Source: Echinococcus granulosus
Lineage: Eukaryota; Platyhelminthes; Cestoda; Cyclophyllidea; Taeniidae
Assembly: GCF_000524195.1 (NCBI RefSeq)
Contig: NW_020170400.1
Coordinates: 908,120-932,574, forward strand
Reading direction: 5' to 3'
Length of the DNA stretch: 24,455 bases
Position 1 is the stretch's first letter; every line of letters starts with the position of its first letter. Both the position numbers and the translations under genes were made by a program. The notes beneath the pieces are model-generated. The model saw only the letters and a program-made list of their open reading frames with translations, did not search any database and was not told the DNA's origin. Below are positions 1 to 12,864 of this stretch, piece after piece.

Positions 1-2723
1 GTGTTTGTTTTTGTACTCTATTTGCTCAATGAAAATTTCTCGCATTTTCCCCTCGACTCTCTCTGGAAGTGCTACTATTTCAGCCAAAAAATTGTGGGTA
101 AATAAGTGCATATTTTGATTCCTTTCTATTCTTTTTTTATTTTTTTGACACATGCTGGAAAATGTAAGTAACTTTCTGTAAATCATGCAGGGTTTATTCT
201 GGTCCAGTAATTCTTATTGTTAAGTGGCAAGCATAGTTAACTTTGTCACTGTATACGCCTGAAAATTCACCCTTTTGGTGTAGCTTGGCTTTTATTGTAT
301 CGGTAATAGCGCCGGTTCTAGAGAAAAATTTTATTGTTGAAGATAATTTTCTTTGTTTTAATATCAATGCCCCTCTTATTAGTCGTGCGAATATCTAACA
401 CAGTCTACAAGAACGTCGTGCATAGGGAAAGGCGAGAAACCTCCTGCCCCCTTTGATTTTACAGACACAACACATGTAGCCCCTCCTTTTCTGGCCTTTT
501 AGGTCAAATGGCTACCTCCATGGCCGAATTGGGATGCCTCGTTAATCGCATCAAGACACGCACGCAAACACTCATGCACCAAATGTGTACGTGTTTTCGA
601 CACACTGGAAACAGATTTGTGTTATCAGGGCAGCCAGTGCCAACACAGCTTGTCCTAGACATACTACGAGTCTGTAAAATCGGGTCCTCCTGAAGGCTAG
701 AATAGAATGGATAATATGGTGAGGTGAGGCAAACAACACACCACCGTTGCACTTGGATTCCCTCTGAAGGCGCCATACGATTGGTGTTGTTATCGCAAAT
801 TGGTACTGAGGAGCTGGCAGACGATTGTCAGCCGAAATGAGCGTCGTGTCACTAAAATGTAGCAAATGTGAGTCGTAGAGATTGAAGATGTTACACTAGT
901 CAATTAGAACTGCGAGGATTGTCCCATTTTGAACGTCGTTCTCGGCGTTTTTTTGGGGTCGATCATCTGCACTAGTGCTTTAAAAACCAGCCATGAGTCA
1001 GGAACGAAAAATCACGCGTGGATTTTTCGATTAAGAGGAGAAGGCATTTATTGCCAGCGTCGGTGATGCATCCCAGTGTTTTTTTAAACGGGCTCTGCAA
1101 ATCGGGTTGCAGGAGTCACTGGTCTTTCAAGCCCTAGTCTAGTCGAGTGTATTCCATCTACCTAAAAGTAGAGGATGTCTAATCAAGCACAATTTAAAGC
1201 CACTTTACAGACCTCAAAGTCAAAGAGCAATCCTTTTTGCTGCCCTTTTTTTATTGCAGCATCGCTCAGCCATCTACGGGGTTATATTAAGCGCCTCAAA
1301 AACGTGAAAACCCATTTTTTCCCACTTAGTTTACGTATCTCCACGTGAATAGCATGAGCACCTGCATTATGAATGCTTTACAATCATTCACGTCCAGTGC
1401 TGCTTCAAGTTCAATTGCTCCTAAATCAAGGAGGAGATTGGGTGAGTGTGCTTCAAGTCTCTACGGATTCACTCATCCATGGTAGATACCTTTGGCGTTT
1501 AGGTCTGGCATTCAGGCATTTAAATCGGTATTGTGGTCCTTTTGGAGGGAGTTCGCTAAGAACAGCGATTATATTTCTAAGTTGATGGTCTAGCAACTGA
1601 AATGTCGTAGACAGAATCCCAGGCCACAAACATGGTGCCCCAAACAGGCGAAGGCTGAAGGTCCCGCAAGGGTTAAATGTGCGACCAAAACATATTGTCC
1701 ATTGCAATACCATGTTTTAGAGCAAACCTTAAACCAAATTTATTGCTCTTCTTCAATAATTGGTTAAAGTGGCAGAAAGATCAGCTGCATGTGTAATTAA
1801 GTGATTGGCTCTCACTTTTTTCTGCCCTCGTCCCTAGTATAGCTAAGACAGCAGATATGTCCGTGTTAGGTTGGTGTGAGTCACCAATGCATATGAATGC
1901 ACACGTTTGGCAAGAGATTGTTAGTATAACTGATCGTCTCGTGTGTATTTAATCAATTAGTGTGAAGAATCGTGCACAGAACCCCTGTGAAACCTTGCCT
2001 GTTGACCGATGGGTTGGCTGAGCCATTAAGGTCAAGACACGAAGGTGTGATGTTCTTAATGCGCCACCTAAGTCGATGCCCGCACTTTTGATAGTCATGA
2101 TGGTTGGGGTGTAAAGCTGAACCGCCAGTAGGACAGGAAATGTTTCTAGTTAACCGTAAGGTCGTTGACAAGTACCTGCCTCCTTTGTAGTACGAGCTAA
2201 CATACGGTGCAAGGCTTGCAAATTATGCTCCTCGTTCACAATTTAATTTCGGTTCAATGAACAAGTTCTTTAAGGAATGGCTCCATTTTCCTCTTTTGCT
2301 GAATTTTCGACAGTGTTTTGGAATAGGCGATTTTCTGCCCTGGACACTGATGACATCATGATTTATCCGAGTCAGTGAGTAGCTTTTAAGAGCAGAGAGG
2401 CGGCAATTCGCTGAAGGGACTAGTATTGTATCATGCCAAATTCTGTCGTATAGCCCTATCTTCCCTTGAGTGTCGTCTTCGGTACTTCTGATGTCCACTC
2501 CTCTCTTCAGGCAGCCAAAAGAATCGCACAGCTTCCGGTGTAACTAGCGGCGATGATTTGTTTCAGCTTGTAGAATGCGCCTGTCTGTTGGTTTTTGGAT
2601 CTATTTCCCCCTACACAAAGATCCAATCTTGGCAATGTAAACTTACCTGCTGCTGTTCATTCAAGTGACTGGAAGTGAACGTGTCGAGGATAACGTTCAT
2701 TGGTATGACGTGAGTGGTAAAAG

Positions 2724-2755
2724 AACTGTCTCACGCCAACGCCAAATCTGAGTGG
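2724..2755 (+). repeat. Dispersed repeat fragment, copy 1
   Basis: This 32-base segment, beginning GAACTGTCTCAC, matches the segment near 9568-9600 at about 26 of 32 positions, and most differences are transitions. Weaker similarity extends about 20 bases upstream, where both copies contain an ACGTGA-like stretch. That suggests two decayed copies of one dispersed element. I do not recognise the family and cannot set its true ends. Confidence 0.35.
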
Positions 2756-2913
2756 AAAGTCGTGAAAGCCACTAAGCGGGTGGGTCTCGCCCCCGTGGAT
2801 GAACAACAGATGACAAGCGACAAGCTTCAAAAGCGATCAAATAGTTTTTCTTCACCTCCTTCGTGCGCGTACATTGTGGCAACGCGTTGTTCATCTCGGA
2901 TTGCTTGCTTACC

Positions 2914-2934
2914 GACAGACAGACAGACGGACAG
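2914..2934 (+). repeat. (GACA)n tetranucleotide microsatellite
   Basis: Five GACA-like units lie in tandem, the fourth carrying one substitution (GACG). It is noncoding and useful only as a potential polymorphic marker. Confidence 0.8.
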
Positions 2935-3177
2935 GATGACCAATTGATTGGTTGATTAAATACCTGACCTGTGACGAGGAATGACTTTTGTGCTATGTAA
3001 TTGTGTTGCATTGTACTGTACTGTCTTTTATTGGAGCACTCATAAGGCGGGCGTGCATGTCAGTGGTAATATCCGAACAATCTACTCTCCCCACTGCTCA
3101 CTTATGCACCCACTTGCCTGGCGTTTGTTGAGGCACGTACCACCCAATCCCGAGAAGACTACTTACTTTGTCTGTGG

Positions 3178-3213
3178 ATGTATGTGTGTATGTATATGCG
3201 TATGTGTGTGTGG
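3178..3213 (+). repeat. (TATG/TG)n microsatellite
   Basis: An imperfect run of TATG and TG units. It produces the odd alternating Cys/Val/Met stretch in an overlapping open frame (2981-3370), which is a reason to treat that frame as spurious. Confidence 0.8.
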
Positions 3214-5080
3214 TGGACTGAGAAAACAATTGCTTGTTGGGGAGTGTTCATTTGTTGAAGGCCAGATGCCAATGAAGGCTGAGAAGTATGTGGGTGATGT
3301 GGCATGGCTGGATTGGCCTGCGTTTGCGAAAACAGGTTTCTTTTTCTTGTTGATGAACAGCGGAGACTAGTGAATGATATGGGATGCGATACCCACAGAG
3401 GGAGACTGCTCTATTTTCTGTCCATCACGACGAGCTAAATTCCGTGTATTACAATTATTACGATTCTTGTAGGCGGGTCTCACTTGTCATTGCTCCCTGT
3501 TAAGGTGTTATCTTTATGGCGTTTTACTCGAGACTGGCTGATGTAAGTAATCCGTTTTATAATCAGTTTTAACTTTTGGGTGTTGCTTTATTATTCATCT
3601 TGGCCCAGTACTTAAAATTGTGGTGGTTGCCGTCTGACCGTGAAATGATTTTTCGTCGTAATGGGAAGTCTTTAGCATTCCCGTAGGTTTCAATGGTTTT
3701 CGTTCTTCATTTCATTGAGACAATTTTTTGAGAGAGATGTGACTTAAGGTGGGACCTTGTTCTAAAGCAGTTGCACTTTTTGTCAAGCTTTTTATCTAGG
3801 AATGCGGCCCATCTCATGAGCTATAAGACATAAGTTGGCTTCTTGAAGCATCATTTTAATGCTAGTCTTAGGCTTCCAAATTTCTCCCATAGTCTGCTAT
3901 TTTGTCTGGTATACTTTTTTGTTAGCGGTACTCGTTCGACGCAGGTCTCATTCTTTTGTTCATCATGCCACGCATCATAAAATCTGGATGTTGGTTAAGA
4001 AATAGTTCTTTCCATAGATTTCAGAATTCTTCTATTGCCAGTCTACCGATACAACCATCCACGGGATATGTCTTTTGTAGTGATTAAATTTGCTAGGTAC
4101 ATCAAAATTCACTGTCACTATAATGCAGTCGTTATTCCCTAAACAAGTATTGAAATTTGTTTATTGTAAGCAAGGCAATCAGCAGCATAGGCATGCAGGC
4201 ACTACAGCAGCATAACCGGCTCGTAACATCAAAACTTACTACGGAGTTTTGTTTTGATATTTGGACTCGGGTCGGGAGCAAGTAGGGTTAGCCGGTGGTA
4301 ATTTTGTTGAAAGAGGGCAGTAGGTTCACCCATCTATCCACTAAGCGATTTTGAATAGATGTGTCTCCTTGTAAATGATACCCCTCAAGTGTCCATGTCC
4401 GTAGCAATTTTGGTGATGACAAAGATTTGTCTTTTCCCTGAATATTCATTTCGCGTTTGGCTAGCTAATGAAAGATTGCACTGCTTTGCTCGATGGATTC
4501 AGGTGAGAGGTCCCGTTCTTGTAAGTGTTTTGAATAATCTTGAAAATTTGAGTTAGGCTAGGCCCAGGGCGAATGAGCTAAAGGGACTATAGCGGGTGAC
4601 GTCGGACGTGTGCATCTCAAATCATCAAAACCCAAGGATTAGACTCCTTTACCCAAGCTCTGTTGCAAAAAGAATTCATGCGTCTGCTCAGACAACAACT
4701 TGAAAGAGATAAGCAAACGAGGTGTTTCGCCGGCCAATGCAAGACCCATGGAACGTTAATCAGTGGGTTGAGTGAGATGCCTCGTTCTGGTGGAGATTAT
4801 TATTGTTGAAAACGAGGGATTGGATCCGATCATTATGCTAGAGAATGTGGATAAGCTCAAAAAATCAACGAAAGTTTCGCGTGGTAACCTACTAAACCTG
4901 CAGAATAATGCGGTTGGTCGATGGTTTGAGCGTGAATTTAGAGGAGCTGATCTAAGAGCAGGATAGTGGTGGAGATTGAAACAGCTTTGGTGGGGGCAGG
5001 TGGCAGGTATAATTCTCTGGTAAGGTTCCAGCTGGCAACATTGGACTATATGAAATGTGGAACGGACAGGGTACGAACCT

Positions 5081-5093
5081 GGGGGGGGGGGGG
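5081..5093 (+). repeat. 13-base poly-G tract
   Basis: Thirteen consecutive G residues, followed by AGG. A run this long is prone to length error in sequencing and to slippage in vivo. It could also form stacked G structures. No coding role is apparent. Confidence 0.85.
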
Positions 5094-5680
5094 AGGTGTC
5101 AACTACGACAGCATGCTAAACACTTGACCGTAAAGACAATGCTTTAGTATTTTTCATAAGGTCAATTGATTAGTTACTCCACCTTCTAAGTGGTTGGTTT
5201 TCCTCAAACGACAGATCATTTATCAATCGAAATCTTTGCCTTATTTGGGCTACGAATCTCTCTCAGTGTATGGAAGTTTCATGGTTGCCCTTTTGAGCAC
5301 GAAGGACACGGGTGTTTGTGCGTGCTTAAGGTTGTTTTTGCAGACGGAGCCGTAGTCCACAGAGCGTCGACTTTAAGCATTTGTATTTGTGAGTGGATGA
5401 AATTCGATTACCCGCCCGTAGTAAGATGTGAGGGCTATTCCGTGCGCCGTCGTTGAAGTTGGTAAAATTATATGTAGAAAATTAACAGACAGATTTTAAT
5501 TTTGTTCATGCTGCTGGATCTACGATTGACCAATCGAAGCATTTGGATGGTCTTGTTGGATGGAATCCTAATTGACCAATGGGTTCTCCAATTCATAAAA
5601 CTAATCGAATGCAGAAAAAAAAGTGCAAATTAGGCTTCTTTTGATTTTGATCAAATTTAATGATTTGTTTTGTCACCTAG

Positions 5681-8600
5681 TCCATAGTGGATGATATGCA
5701 TTCTGCCTGTCCGACATCTGATGCAGAAGAGGAGGATCAAGCTGATGAAGAGGATGTGGAGGAGGCAAGAGAAAATTCATCAGCAACTACCTCTTCCACT
5801 CACCACTTCCCTCGAGCTAAATGTCGTCTGCCGCACGTTTTTTCAGCCCCTAAGCAGGTAACGTTTTCTACTTGTAAACTGTCAGTAGTAACTTTCCGGC
5901 CTTTTAATATAACAAATTTGAAGTATCCAGTTTCCAGATTCGGTGCCCTTATTTGTACTCAACTAATAAATATCTTATTCTTATAACGCGTAGCTTCTGC
6001 AATTAGAGTTCTGTGTGAAGGCAGCTAAATCCACCAAGTATTTACGCCAAGTGCCATTGGGGATCTCCCAGATTATGAAGGCATTTTAATCCTATGGTCG
6101 TTTCGATGAGTTTTTATGTGTGCTTTTTTGCAATCGTTAATATAAGAGATGGGCTTGCTTAAAAATTGGATTCCATTCCTCCCCATACTCTAAGGGGACT
6201 AGTTCCTGTTACATGTCAGATTCGCACCTGAATTATTCGTGAATCGGTCGGTTTTGTTAAGTTAATTTCTTTTTGCTAATTTTTCTACTGGGCAATTAAC
6301 GTGAAATTTACATCTGGTATTGGGTAAAAGTGTTAAATTCAACCAGTTACTTAAGTCGTCAGTAAAGTTGAGTTATATGATAGGAGATTATTTTGATTTA
6401 CTGACAGTCCGAACGTACCTCTTTTCTTGGTTCTGAATATTTTTCATTAAAATAATCATAATTGCTCATATCCGAGATCCCGTTTCAAATAATCTCATCA
6501 AACGTAAAACCCTTTCTTTTTTACTTTTGTTTTTTCAATGGATTAGGTATACGCTTTTTGAACTCTTTAAAATTTTGTCGGATTAATTACTAGAAAAATG
6601 ATTGATGCCTGAAATACCTTGTAACGCTTTTTAGTAATGTGTTAGTATCTTGTAGAAAGCAGCATAATCGTCATGAGGCTCAGAGCCTACCGAATTTCTT
6701 GTTGACAAATATTTACTTAATTTATGGAAGTTACAATGGTTCAAAGTGAGAATATGCAGCTGTAGTATGGTTAACGAAGCTTGAGAACTCTTGCAAGTAC
6801 TCTGTGCCATCTGCTTTTACTAAATAATATCACTTTTTAGCACCACGACTCCAGTTGCCGCCTTTATCACGGCGTGTTGAACTACCTCGACTATCTCAGC
6901 GCAGATGCCGCCTTTGGCGAGTTTCGAGTACTCCCTTCCGCGGAAGCTATTGTTTGTTCCATTCATCCCTCAGACGATTATATTCCCCCGCTTCAACCAA
7001 TCCTTCCACCACGCATACTTATTGCAAATCCCGTCTGCCAATCTATCACACCCCGTCCACGTCACATTTTAACTTGGCCAAGAAAGCGAAATATTCTAAG
7101 TAGAGTGAGTCAGGTGTTCGTTTCCCTTTTTTCCTTAAATACTGATTCGTCTGATAATAAGGATATCGTTTTCGATTTTCTCCTACAGCTACGCAACCGA
7201 CGATCTCTGGATGTCTACATTCCGCTGACAGGTCGACCGAATGGAGAAGAAACTACTGCATTTTCCAATGCCTCCAAAGTACGTCTAGTAGAGCCCTCAT
7301 CGAGTTTGGACATCAGTCTGCCCGATCCCATTCACCTAGAGGTGGCTGGATTCCTCACTGTTCTGCAAGCGGTTTTGGAAACTCGACGGAAGGAATGTCG
7401 ACGTCCGGAAGATGTTGAGCATATGTCTTTGGCGGAGGTAAGTAACTCTCGAACTCGAAATTGTAATCCAGCTAATAATCGTGAATTGACCTGATCTACT
7501 TATCTCCTCATATATTAATCTATCCGCCTATTTACCCCTTATATTCTTCAACTTTAATGTCTACTTCTGATCTGCTTATTGCTGATCATTATACCAATTC
7601 CTGGTTCACTTTCCAAACAGTTCTTCATTATTTTATCTAACACTGCTTTATCTGCCGTCTAATATATGCTTCCATAATCTACCCATCAGTTCCTGATTCA
7701 CCTATCCGTTTCATATTCATTCAATTGTGCTTGATCGGTTTATCTTCCTTTTACTCATAAATTCCTCCCTATTAACATCCCAGGTCGGCAAGTCTCCTTT
7801 CACCGATACCACCTCATTTTCCGGATCCGTTCATTCATCTGCCATGGTGTCGTTAACTCGTTAATTTCTCATCAACGAATCTACCTCTGATCTCATAATT
7901 CACCCAATCCTGTCTCCTCCACCCATCCATTCTTCCGGTATCCATCTGTCAAGTCATTTGTTCAGACATCAATGCATAATTTTCTTCCCCATCTTTGATC
8001 TCCCCAGTTTCATGTCTATTTCTGGTCCTGCAATCTATCTTTAGTCCTTGGTTGTGTTCATCCAGTTATCCATCTGCACATGTCGGATTTATCCACTTAT
8101 CCTAAACCTATTTCACGGATTTATCGGTTGGACCTCCTGTCTATCCATTATTCTGTCCACCAATCCTTCAACTATCATATGTGTCGGTTATCTCTTATTT
8201 CTTGCATTTTCAGTTGGCACAAGAGAAATTGGATTTACAGAAATGCCTGCTTTACTTCGAAAAGATGAAGGGTCGACCCTCGGATCCTATAACGAAGCGG
8301 GTCATGAAACCTATCTATGATCGCTACCGTTGCGTGCGTCGATTGGTTCGCCTCGCCTCCAATTCAGCTATTCGTTTCAGTCGTGGGCGCTCCAGTGGTT
8401 CAGCGCCGCAGCCCTCTGTAGATTCTGTCAGAACTCTGATGGGTATAGCAGTGGTAGAACCAACACAGACAGATGAAGTGGTTAAATTTGCAGAAACTGA
8501 ACCCATAATTACTCTCGAATCCTCTCTAACGCCAGAAGCTCTTCTGGGAACTTCATCTACCAACTTTTCTCAAACGGAAACTGATCAAACCGCTTCTTTC

Positions 8601-9109
8601 ATGAGCAATGGGGCAGAATCCCTACCTTCATTTTTCTTGAATTGGGAACTTACCCTCCTTGAGTTCATTCAATTCGCAATGAATGTGGATCCCGGGGAGC
8701 TGACACGTGGACGCGCGGAAATTTTGTCAGTGAAACACAAACTCCAACGCTTTCTTCACGACTACGAGAAACGGATCCAAGAAGTGACGAGTAATTTTAT
8801 CCTTTTTTGTCACTGCTTCTTATAGACCATCCACCATCAAAACGGGACCGAGATGGATTACGGAGCGAGTATAATCGCTACCGAGACTGCAAACAACGTC
8901 TCTACGTGATTGACCGACTTGTGGAGGAACCGCAGACCAACCTTGAGAGTCTAATAGTGGATGCACAGTCGGTAGGAAGAGCCCACCGACGAAGGAAGGT
9001 TGTAGAGAGTGCGGTGGGAAAGGATGAAACAATTCAACAGAAGGTGTCCACTACCATCAAAACTGCAACACCGATGCTGCAATCGCAGGATAGCGCTTCT
9101 TGCACATAG
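5681..9109 (+). CDS. FAM13 family protein, C-terminal part (5' end not identified)
   Basis: Five exons fit together in phase: 5681-5857, 6841-7104, 7189-7437, 8214-8790 and 8826-9109, giving 516 residues before the TAG stop. Introns are GT-AG, of 983, 84, 776 and 35 bp. The first three are phase 0 and the last is phase 1. Recognition rests on the conserved FAM13A/B/C C-terminus: ETRRKECRRPEDVEHM (about residues 210-226), then LQKCLLYFEKMKGRP and VMKPIYDRYR (about 238-269), then a charged helical block (about 380-457) containing SEYNRYRDCKQRL. Residues 14-31 are strongly acidic. Vertebrate FAM13A and FAM13B carry an N-terminal RhoGAP domain. None is visible here, so it lies upstream, is absent, or was missed. 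The first exon follows a good acceptor (TTTTGTCACCTAG), so I read it as internal. The molecular role of the C-terminal region is poorly known; a scaffold role linked to Rho signalling is inference. Confidence 0.85.
8791..8825 (+). other. 35-bp mini-intron in the FAM13 gene
   Basis: The donor GTAATT and acceptor TTCTTATAG bound a 35-base intron that contains an in-frame stop. Removing it joins the helical block ending IQEVT to NHPPSKRD in phase 1. The joined product follows the spacing of the FAM13 C-terminus, which supports splicing over a truncated protein. Confidence 0.8.
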
Positions 9110-9297
9110 TGCCCGATATTGAATCCTTACCTTCCTTGTTAATGTGCATTTTCCCTACGTCAATTTTTGACAATTGAAGAATGCTTCTACATTTGAAATT
9201 GCGGCTTTCTTTTATCCCTCAATACCTCTCATACTTCCTCTTTATCTCCCCTTGTCTGTTGGTTCTTATTTATTTCACGCTTTGTAAAGATGCCTTG

Positions 9298-9317
9298 TTA
9301 CTACTATTACTACTACT
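9298..9317 (+). repeat. (ACT)n trinucleotide microsatellite
   Basis: Six ACT-type units in tandem with one interruption (ATT), in the 3' flank of the FAM13 gene. Confidence 0.75.
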
Positions 9318-9567
9318 GCGGGACTACTAACTGTCCAGTGAAAAAGTTTTTTAGACCAGGTTTCGCTTGATTTTTTGCGTAAAGTTGTTTTGAACTCCCG
9401 ACATTGCTGCCGCAAACGCAAGAGCTGCTCCATTTTAGCATGGGTGAGGCTTCGTTTGTTCGTTCAAGATGTTCCTCTGCCCTTGATCGGAGTGGCGGAT
9501 CATGTATCAATGGTTAACAAAAAACATGGCAAGAGCAATTCTCTCGGCTTTTCACGTGACGATAAAC

Positions 9568-9600
9568 AAACTGTCTCACACCAATGTTAAATATGAATGG
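9568..9600 (+). repeat. Dispersed repeat fragment, copy 2
   Basis: Partner of the segment at 2724-2755, matching about 26 of 32 bases and starting AAACTGTCTCAC. The surrounding 9540-9720 sequence may be part of the same element; a short inverted motif (GTGAGA and TCTCAC around AGA) lies at about 9664-9679. The family is unknown. Confidence 0.35.
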
Positions 9601-10514
9601 GTGTGAAGAGTGTTGTAATTATTGTTGGGCCTGCGAAGCAACGCATACTGTGGGAAACCTACCTGTGAGAAGATCTCACGACCGTCCCACAGGACGGAAG
9701 TGGATATTTGACGCTTATCACACTTGTTATTTATGCCAGACTGTAACATCACCACACGCAAAATAGAATAGACAATTTGAAAGCAATTATACAACGTAGA
9801 CGAGTGGTTGAATGCTACTGGTGGTGCTGTTTGATAAAACTTGATTTCCCAAAGTTACGTTTTATTAGTAGCATTTTGTCGATTTTATAATAACTCAACA
9901 ATCTTACTTTTTTGGCTTATACCTTGTGTAGCCAGAAATTACTTTTCAAATTTGAATTTTGAGTGTAATTACCCGTCTAAATATTGCACCAAACTATTTA
10001 ATTAATTTTCATTAAAATTGGAAATTAGTTCTTTTATCGTTAAACAAACACAAAATTTCGAGTAATTTTTTTCCAAAAGCAGGAGCATCTTTGAAGCGTT
10101 TCACTTTGTTTTCATAGACTTCGTGACTTGCCAGAAAATATGGCTTTTCAAATTATTTTTAAGAGTTAATGCAAACTTGAATTTTCTCTGAGGCAAAGCA
10201 CCTGTCCACTTTCGTTGGAGTATTTCTTTTTTATGGATGCTTTGAATAGCCTTTGATTTATTCTGAGGATCTAAAATGATCTGCTATTGATACACTACTA
10301 AATGGTCCTAAATAATTTAAGACTATCCAATTTAGATATCAAGATTTAGATTATGTTATGCTGACGAGTAGCCTAAAACACCTTAACAGGATTTATGGTG
10401 TTTCGTAAAATCGAATTAAGCATATAGAATATTTAATAAGTAAATTCAACGTAGTCTACTTTTTAATACATACCAATAACAGCGAAAGTGACTTTTAAAC
10501 AGCTCATTTGTATT

Positions 10515-10520
10515 TTTATT
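10515..10520 (-). terminator. Polyadenylation signal of GAPDH
   Basis: AATAAA on the minus strand, only 25 bases after the GAPDH stop codon. It predicts a 3' UTR of roughly 40-60 bases, short but in keeping with a compact, highly expressed housekeeping gene. Confidence 0.65.
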
Positions 10521-10544
10521 GGTAAACGAGGCCCAACACCGGAA

Positions 10545-11908
<1,364 letters not shown>

Positions 11909-12089
11909 CCAGCGTCTTCTTTGAAGTCGTAAGAAGCCGCAGTGATGTGCAGAAAATATATTACTGAAACATAGAAAGCAAAGATACTACTGGTGTGGGT
12001 CGAAGGTCACGCCCTCTAGCAGAAGTGCAAGCCCCGGAGAGTAAATTATTCACGTAGTCAAAATGGGAGTTCAATAACGTAGTAGGGCT
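11909..12089 (-). repeat. Diverged relic of a TRIM-type LTR
   Basis: This stretch keeps the order of landmarks seen in the adjacent LTRs: AGCGTC, then a TGAAG-CG-AAGAAG block, then GTGCAGAA-ATATAT, then ACTACTGG, then GTCGAAGGTCACGCCC. By eye it is clearly more diverged from both LTRs of 12094-13061 than they are from each other. I read it as an older solo LTR or a related subfamily beside the newer insertion. Its ends are approximate, and the last third aligns poorly. Confidence 0.5.
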
Positions 12090-12093
12090 CTAC

Positions 12094-12288
12094 TGTAGCG
12101 TCCCGAGACTTCCCTGAAGACGAAAGAAGACACAATACTAGGTGCAGAATGTATGTTCAGCACAGAGAAGGTGTTTGGGCTACTGGCATAGCCCGAAGGC
12201 CAGCCCACCCGCCAAGGTAGAAGAAGGCAAATCCAAAAGTTCAAAAGTGGCGCCTCACCAATACCAAGGGATAAACCGTCGTATTACA
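12094..12288 (-). repeat. 3' LTR of the TRIM-like element
   Basis: The left direct repeat, which is the 3' LTR because the element reads on the minus strand. It lies about 530 bp upstream of the GAPDH start codon in the same transcriptional direction, so any promoter activity in it would point at GAPDH. Confidence 0.85.
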
Positions 12289-12291
12289 TAG

Positions 12292-12305
12292 CCTCCCTCC
12301 TCTTT
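12292..12305 (-). other. Polypurine tract of the TRIM-like element
   Basis: The plus-strand pyrimidine run reads as an uninterrupted purine run on the minus strand, directly inside the 3' LTR. This is the expected place for the plus-strand DNA primer in LTR elements. Confidence 0.7.
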
Positions 12306-12845
12306 CGAGCGTCCCTGGCGCCCCCGCAGGTCAACCTCCTGCGTCAGCCACTACAACGCACCCACGATCCGGCCGTGCCAGTCACCGAATTAGCGTGCAA
12401 CTGAGGAGATACTTGACTTCAACGTCACTGATCCCTCTTGGCAGCTTAACCGGGTCTGGGGTTTCGTCCGCTTTGGAGGACTTGATTCAGAAAAGGGAAA
12501 TTGTGCTGGCCATTATGCGTGTCCATAGATAGATGCAGGAACACTGACAGGTCCATGGGAAGAAGTTTCTCGTCCGTTCCTTCTTGCCACGTTGTTCCCA
12601 CTTTAGAGGGTAGGGGAAGTCTGTAACGAAACTTTCAGACGCTTCACGGCTAGTGCCACTTCAGTTGTTAATAGGTTTTCTGCAGAACATGGGACTGGGA
12701 TTGATGCCGAAGGTAGACGTCAACTTCAACCCCTTTTTTGGGATCATCACCATTCTCCCATCCGTAGCATATGTACTTCTTCCTCTCCACTGAGGCTTAT
12801 TACCCAGAAGTGAAAAACAGGATATATGGCCTTTAGGATCGGGTT

Positions 12846-12863
12846 CGCTTTTCGTTGCCACCA
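12846..12863 (-). other. Primer-binding site of the TRIM-like element
   Basis: Minus-strand TGGTGGCAACGAAAAGCG starts 1 base inside the 5' LTR. TGG at this position pairs with the CCA end of a tRNA. The tRNA partner would end GCCACCA; I cannot name its isotype without tRNA sequences. Confidence 0.65.
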
Positions 12864-12864
12864 A

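Larger units (their letters stand above)
1..5680. other. Long stretch with no supportable gene
   Basis: I find no coding region here that can be tied to a protein family. Open frames reach 60-130 codons on both strands but overlap each other, contain microsatellite translations, or lack homology that I recognise. Because the FAM13 gene that follows begins with a splice acceptor, at least part of this stretch is probably its intron or holds upstream exons or 5' UTR. The best upstream exon candidate is 4359-4502, discussed under findings. Another open segment, 506-693, follows a good acceptor-like tract but is unidentified. The stretch also contains three simple repeats listed separately. Confidence 0.5.
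9110..10514. other. AT-rich spacer between convergent FAM13 and GAPDH
   Basis: No gene is seen. The first part should hold the FAM13 3' UTR, although I find no canonical AATAAA on the plus strand soon after its stop. An ACT-rich microsatellite lies at 9298-9317 and the second copy of a dispersed repeat near 9568-9600. From about 9840 onward the sequence is very AT-rich, with short open frames only. Confidence 0.6.

Noticed and set aside
506..693. Open segment with good acceptor-like tract and 60-residue frame ending KIGSS.
   Set aside because: An equally long frame is open on the opposite strand over the same bases, and no family motif is seen. I could not choose either.
2981..3370. 129-codon plus-strand frame.
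   Set aside because: It runs through a TG/TATG microsatellite that yields a Cys/Val repeat and has no recognisable domain.
3516..3682. Apparent two-exon start (3516-3542 joined to 3609-3682) beginning MAFYSRLAD.
   Set aside because: Splice sites look fair and the frame is open, but the 33-residue product resembles nothing I know. No well-supported following exon links it to FAM13, and runs of this length are common by chance here.
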